Part shown: piece by piece, positions 7,755 through 10,286 of the stretch | Layout of the letters: each line of letters opens with the position of its first letter | Position numbering within the stretch: the first letter of the stretch is position 1 | Origin: Savagea sp. | GTDB taxonomy: Bacteria; Bacillota; Bacilli; Bacillales_A; Planococcaceae | Direction of reading: 5' to 3' | Assembly (NCBI GenBank): GCA_030147435.1 | Contig: JASKZX010000022.1 | Span: 1 to 10,286, forward strand | DNA: 10,286 nt | The notes under the pieces: model-generated | Seen by the model: the letters and a program-made list of their open reading frames with translations, nothing else | The model's database searches: none | Told to the model about the DNA's origin: nothing | Position numbers and translations under genes: made by a program

Positions 7755-8387
7755 GTGGAGCATGTAAAAACTCATTACTCACGAACGATCGATCATCCTC
7801 GTGGACAGTTAGTCGTTGAGGGGCCGCTCTCTCCGACACAACTTCGACAATTGTCCTTTCATGATGAACTCACTGCATTTCGACCGCCAAAAGAACAATT
7901 CGAAGCGCTTATTGAAATTGCTGGACTACCCGAGGGACGAATTATCGTTGCACGTGATCATGATTTAATTATTGGATATGTCACTTTTGTTTATCCTGAC
8001 CCACTTGAACGTTGGTCAGAAGCAAATTTAGATAACTTAATTGAGCTAGGAGCTATCGAAGTTGCCCCAGCCTACCGTTCAGGAGGAATCGGACGACATC
8101 TACTCGAAGTCTCTATGCTCGATGATGCAATGGAAGATTATATCGTCATTACGACCGAATATTATTGGCATTGGGACTTAAAACGAACAGGTCTTTCAGT
8201 TTGGGACTATCGAAAAATTATGGAACGGATGATGAATTACGGAGGGTTAGAATACTTTTCTACCGATGATCCTGAAATTTGTTCACATCCTGCGAATTGT
8301 CTCATGGCGCGGATTGGGAGCCGCGTCGATCAACGTTCAATTGAAACATTCGATCATTTACGTTTATCGAATCGTTATATGTATTAA
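7755..8387 (+). CDS. acuA: Protein acetyltransferase AcuA (GNAT), acts on AcsA
   Basis: AcuA uses acetyl-CoA to acetylate the catalytic lysine of acetyl-CoA synthetase and thereby inactivates it, as shown in B. subtilis. I start it at GTG 7755, after AAGGTGGTGA (7741-7750). This gives 210 aa, the length of B. subtilis AcuA, beginning with the matching M-E-H. The in-frame ATG 7716 would add 13 residues but overlaps the likely -10, so transcripts would not contain it. The GNAT fold shows IELGAIEVAPAYR then R108-S-G-G-I-G113, the acetyl-CoA pyrophosphate loop. The family-specific LTAFRPP (39-45), YPDPLERWSE (80-89), TTEYYWHWDLK (133-143) and SHPANCLMARIG (177-188) are all present. It heads the acuABC operon; acuB follows after 21 bases. 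Confidence 0.96.
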   Translation: MEHVKTHYSRTIDHPRGQLVVEGPLSPTQLRQLSFHDELTAFRPPKEQFEALIEIAGLPEGRIIVARDHDLIIGYVTFVYPDPLERWSEANLDNLIELGAIEVAPAYRSGGIGRHLLEVSMLDDAMEDYIVITTEYYWHWDLKRTGLSVWDYRKIMERMMNYGGLEYFSTDDPEICSHPANCLMARIGSRVDQRSIETFDHLRLSNRYMY

Positions 8388-8408
8388 TTGTTCAAAGGGG
8401 GAACTTAC

Positions 8409-9059
8409 ATGTTAGTAGAAAAATTAATGCAAACCGATGTGATTTCACTTAAGCCAGATGCTACTGTACGTGATGCGATTCAAACATTAGCTGAAAATCG
8501 TATTCGCCACTTACCAATTGTCAATGATGAACAACAATTACTCGGACTCATTACAGACCGAGATTTAAAAAATTTACGTGCTGCTGTTGCAACGAATCCA
8601 GAAAAAGTTGAATTGTATGATACACCGATTCATCTCGTAATGAAAACGAGTTTGATGACTGGTCATCCGATGGATTTCGTCGAAGAAGTCGCACTCATTT
8701 TTTACCAAAACCAAATCGGATGTCTACCGATTATTTCACAAGACAAACTCGTCGGTATCGTGACAGAAACCGACCTTTTATACAACTATATCGAACTGAC
8801 AGGTGCGCATGAGCCGAGCTCGCAAATTGAGATTAAAGTACCGAATCGTATCGGTATTTTGTACGAAGTGTTCCGAGTTTTTTATGAGTTCGATGCGAAT
8901 ATCGTAAGTGTTCTCGTCTATCCGTATGACGATTTAGACGAATATAAAATTTTAGCGATCCGCGTCAACTTAATGAATCCAGTCGAACTGATGGAAAAAC
9001 TGAAAGAAGCTGGTTTTGACGTCATTTCACCGATTGGACCTGGGATGATGGAGTTATGA
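8409..9059 (+). CDS. acuB: AcuB, CBS-pair and ACT domain protein
   Basis: The 216-residue protein starts at ATG 8409, with AAAGGGGGA (8394-8402) seven bases ahead. A TTG at 8388 lies upstream of that site and is rejected. Two CBS domains form a Bateman module: about 3-58 (RIRHLPIVND, LGLITDRDL) and about 74-130 (IGCLPIIS, VGIVTETDLL). These usually bind adenine nucleotides. An ACT domain follows (about 138-208: IEIKVPNRIGILYEVFRVF, then IVSVLVYPYDD), a fold that usually binds amino acids or similar small ligands. No catalytic residues are apparent. B. subtilis acuB belongs to the same operon, linked to acetoin/acetate utilisation, but its biochemical role is unclear. The gene overlaps acuC by four bases (ATGA), which suggests translational coupling. 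A sensor for AcuA or AcuC activity is inference. Confidence 0.94.
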   Translation: MLVEKLMQTDVISLKPDATVRDAIQTLAENRIRHLPIVNDEQQLLGLITDRDLKNLRAAVATNPEKVELYDTPIHLVMKTSLMTGHPMDFVEEVALIFYQNQIGCLPIISQDKLVGIVTETDLLYNYIELTGAHEPSSQIEIKVPNRIGILYEVFRVFYEFDANIVSVLVYPYDDLDEYKILAIRVNLMNPVELMEKLKEAGFDVISPIGPGMMEL

Positions 9060-10231
9060 AAAAGGCTTCATTCGTCTTTTCAAAAGAACAGCTCGGCTAC
9101 TCTTTTGCAAAAGATCATCCATTCAACCAACAACGTCTCTTATTAACCGTGGACTTATTAGAAGAGCTCGGCGTTTTACAAGAAGAACATTTCGTCGCAC
9201 CACGTATGGCAACGGATGAAGAAATATTACTCGCACATCATGAAAATTATGTCGAAATCGTAAAAAAAGCAGGAGAAGGAAAACTAAAAGAAGGAGAGGG
9301 ACTACCTTTTGGTATCGGAACCGAAGATACACCGATCTTTAAAAATATGCATGAAGCGAGTGCTCAGCTCGTCGGCGGCACATTAACAGCTGTTGACGAA
9401 GTAATGGAAGGACGCGCACGCTATGCTGTAAACTTAGGCGGTGGATTACACCACGGTTTTGAAGGGCAAGCTTCTGGATTTTGTGTTTACAATGATAGCT
9501 CGGTCGCCATCCGCTACTTACAAAAACATTACGGTGCACGTGTATTGTATGTCGATACCGATGCCCATCACGGTGACGGCGTTCAATGGACATTTTATGA
9601 CGACCCAAACGCTTGCACTTTTTCTATTCACGAAACGGGACGTTATTTATTTCCAGGAACAGGAAATATTTCTGAACGTGGTAATGGGAAAGGATACGGA
9701 ACCTCTTTCAACTTCCCACTCGATGCCTTTACAGAAGACGACTCATTTTTACACATTTATGAAAGCGCTTTAACGAGAGTTGTGAAATATTATAAACCGG
9801 ACGTTATTTTAACGCAAAACGGCGCAGATGCTCATTATTACGATCCTCTGACGCATTTATGTAGCACGATGAAAACATTTGAAGCGATTCCTCGTATCGC
9901 CAAAAATTTAGCAGATGAATATTGTGACGGACGATGGATCGCTGTAGGAGGGGGAGGTTATGATATTTGGCGAGTCGTTCCACGAGCATGGTCCCAAATT
10001 TGGCTAGCGATGAATGATATTGCACCTCCTCGTGGGCCTTTACCAGAAAACTGGTTACAACGTTGGCAAAAATTATCGAATATCCCAATGGCAACGACGT
10101 GGGAAGACCCTGATGATTTATTTGAACCGATTCCACGACGGCGGGAGATCGCCGAGAAAAATAACCATATGTTAGAACGAGCTTTCGCTTTTTTAACCGG
10201 AGAACAAACGACAGCGCTTGAACGCATTTAA
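9056..10231 (+). CDS. acuC: AcuC, zinc-dependent protein deacetylase
   Basis: AcuC is a histone-deacetylase-fold enzyme that removes acetyl groups from lysine. In B. subtilis it reactivates AcsA after AcuA has acetylated it. At 391 aa it matches the usual length (about 387). The active site is intact: the general base pair H132-H133 in GGGLHHG, zinc ligands D169 and H171 in DTDAHHGDGVQ, third ligand D258 in QNGADAHYYDPL, and the transition-state tyrosine Y302 in GGGGYDIW. The N-terminal YSFAKDHPFNQQR and FPGTG (199-203) are also class I-like. The start ATG 9056 overlaps the acuB stop (ATGA), and the acuB tail supplies GGGATGATGGAG upstream. It ends the operon at a strong terminator. Acetylpolyamine amidohydrolase activity is an alternative for this fold, but the acu context argues against it. 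Confidence 0.96.
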   Translation: MKKASFVFSKEQLGYSFAKDHPFNQQRLLLTVDLLEELGVLQEEHFVAPRMATDEEILLAHHENYVEIVKKAGEGKLKEGEGLPFGIGTEDTPIFKNMHEASAQLVGGTLTAVDEVMEGRARYAVNLGGGLHHGFEGQASGFCVYNDSSVAIRYLQKHYGARVLYVDTDAHHGDGVQWTFYDDPNACTFSIHETGRYLFPGTGNISERGNGKGYGTSFNFPLDAFTEDDSFLHIYESALTRVVKYYKPDVILTQNGADAHYYDPLTHLCSTMKTFEAIPRIAKNLADEYCDGRWIAVGGGGYDIWRVVPRAWSQIWLAMNDIAPPRGPLPENWLQRWQKLSNIPMATTWEDPDDLFEPIPRRREIAEKNNHMLERAFAFLTGEQTTALERI

Positions 10232-10269
10232 AAAAGGACTGTTTCGAATGACTCGAAACAGTCCTTTTT
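10231..10269. terminator. Strong bidirectional terminator after acuC
   Basis: AAAAAGGACTGTTTCGA (10231-10247) pairs perfectly with TCGAAACAGTCCTTTTT (10253-10269): 17 pairs around a five-base loop. The stem starts at the last base of the acuC stop codon. The A run on the left gives TTTTTT on the other strand, so it also fits a convergent gene ending at 10271. Confidence 0.95.
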
Positions 10270-10270
10270 C

Positions 10271-10286
10271 TTATTCTTTTGTCGAT
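10271..10286 (-). CDS. Probable last codons of a convergent gene, possibly ccpA
   Basis: On minus, the window edge reads TCG-ACA-AAA-GAA-TAA (10285-10271), preceded by a codon ending in A. This gives S-T-K-E-stop. Bacillus CcpA ends in ...FRQSTK, and a Q codon (CAA) would fit the partial base. ccpA lies near acuC in several Bacillaceae, in convergent orientation. The abutting bidirectional terminator supports a gene end here. Only four residues are visible, so the identity is a guess from context and I leave the symbol empty. Confidence 0.35.

Noticed and set aside
8388..8408. TTG start giving acuB seven more residues
   Set aside because: The ribosome binding site AAAGGGGGA lies downstream of this TTG, and homologues begin at the later M-L/I-V-E.
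9804..10136. Minus-strand open frame of 110 codons opposite acuC
   Set aside because: It runs antisense to the zinc-site region of acuC; no start signal or family resemblance.

Overview
The window looks like chromosomal core DNA from a low-GC Gram-positive of the Bacillaceae or a close relative. The evidence is strong AGGAGG-type ribosome binding sites, GTG starts, a T-box leader in front of tyrS, and an acsA / acuABC cluster laid out as in Bacillus subtilis. I see no mobile element, CRISPR array, rRNA, tRNA or phage gene. It is mostly ordinary housekeeping sequence with dense regulatory DNA between the genes.

Layout from left to right. (1) Positions 1-508 hold the front part of an unrecognised lipoprotein gene on the minus strand, with a good lipobox and no stop inside the window. 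(2) Positions 509-761 are an intergenic stretch with a perfect Crp/Fnr-type palindrome and a second, imperfect palindrome. (3) A small DUF4395-type membrane protein lies on plus, ending in a bidirectional terminator. (4) tyrS lies on minus, preceded by a tyrosine T-box leader (UAC specifier, T-box, terminator) and a near-consensus sigma-A promoter. (5) A divergent bifunctional class A penicillin-binding protein lies on plus; its promoter overlaps the tyrS -35 region. A long hairpin terminator follows. (6) acsA (acetyl-CoA synthetase) lies on minus, diverging from acuA-acuB-acuC on plus. (7) Another strong bidirectional terminator follows, and then the last codons of a convergent minus-strand gene whose tail (S-T-K-E-stop) fits ccpA.

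The right half forms one regulatory circuit. AcsA makes acetyl-CoA from acetate. AcuA, a GNAT acetyltransferase, is expected to switch AcsA off by acetylating the lysine in the PKTRSGK motif. AcuC, a zinc deacetylase of the histone-deacetylase fold, is expected to switch it back on. AcuB, with two CBS domains and an ACT domain, is a likely ligand sensor of unknown output. A near-consensus cre (CcpA) site lies inside the 5' coding part of acsA. If the right-edge gene really is ccpA, the repressor sits beside its target.

Two automatic start calls are corrected here. acuA starts at GTG 7755, giving 210 aa rather than 223. acuB starts at ATG 8409, giving 216 aa rather than 223. The acsA start is ambiguous between GTG 7607 and ATG 7598. 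I did not find an obviously undescribed multi-gene system. The best leads are the overlapping tyrS/PBP promoters, the Crp/Fnr-type site, the intragenic cre and the poorly understood AcuB and lipoprotein genes.
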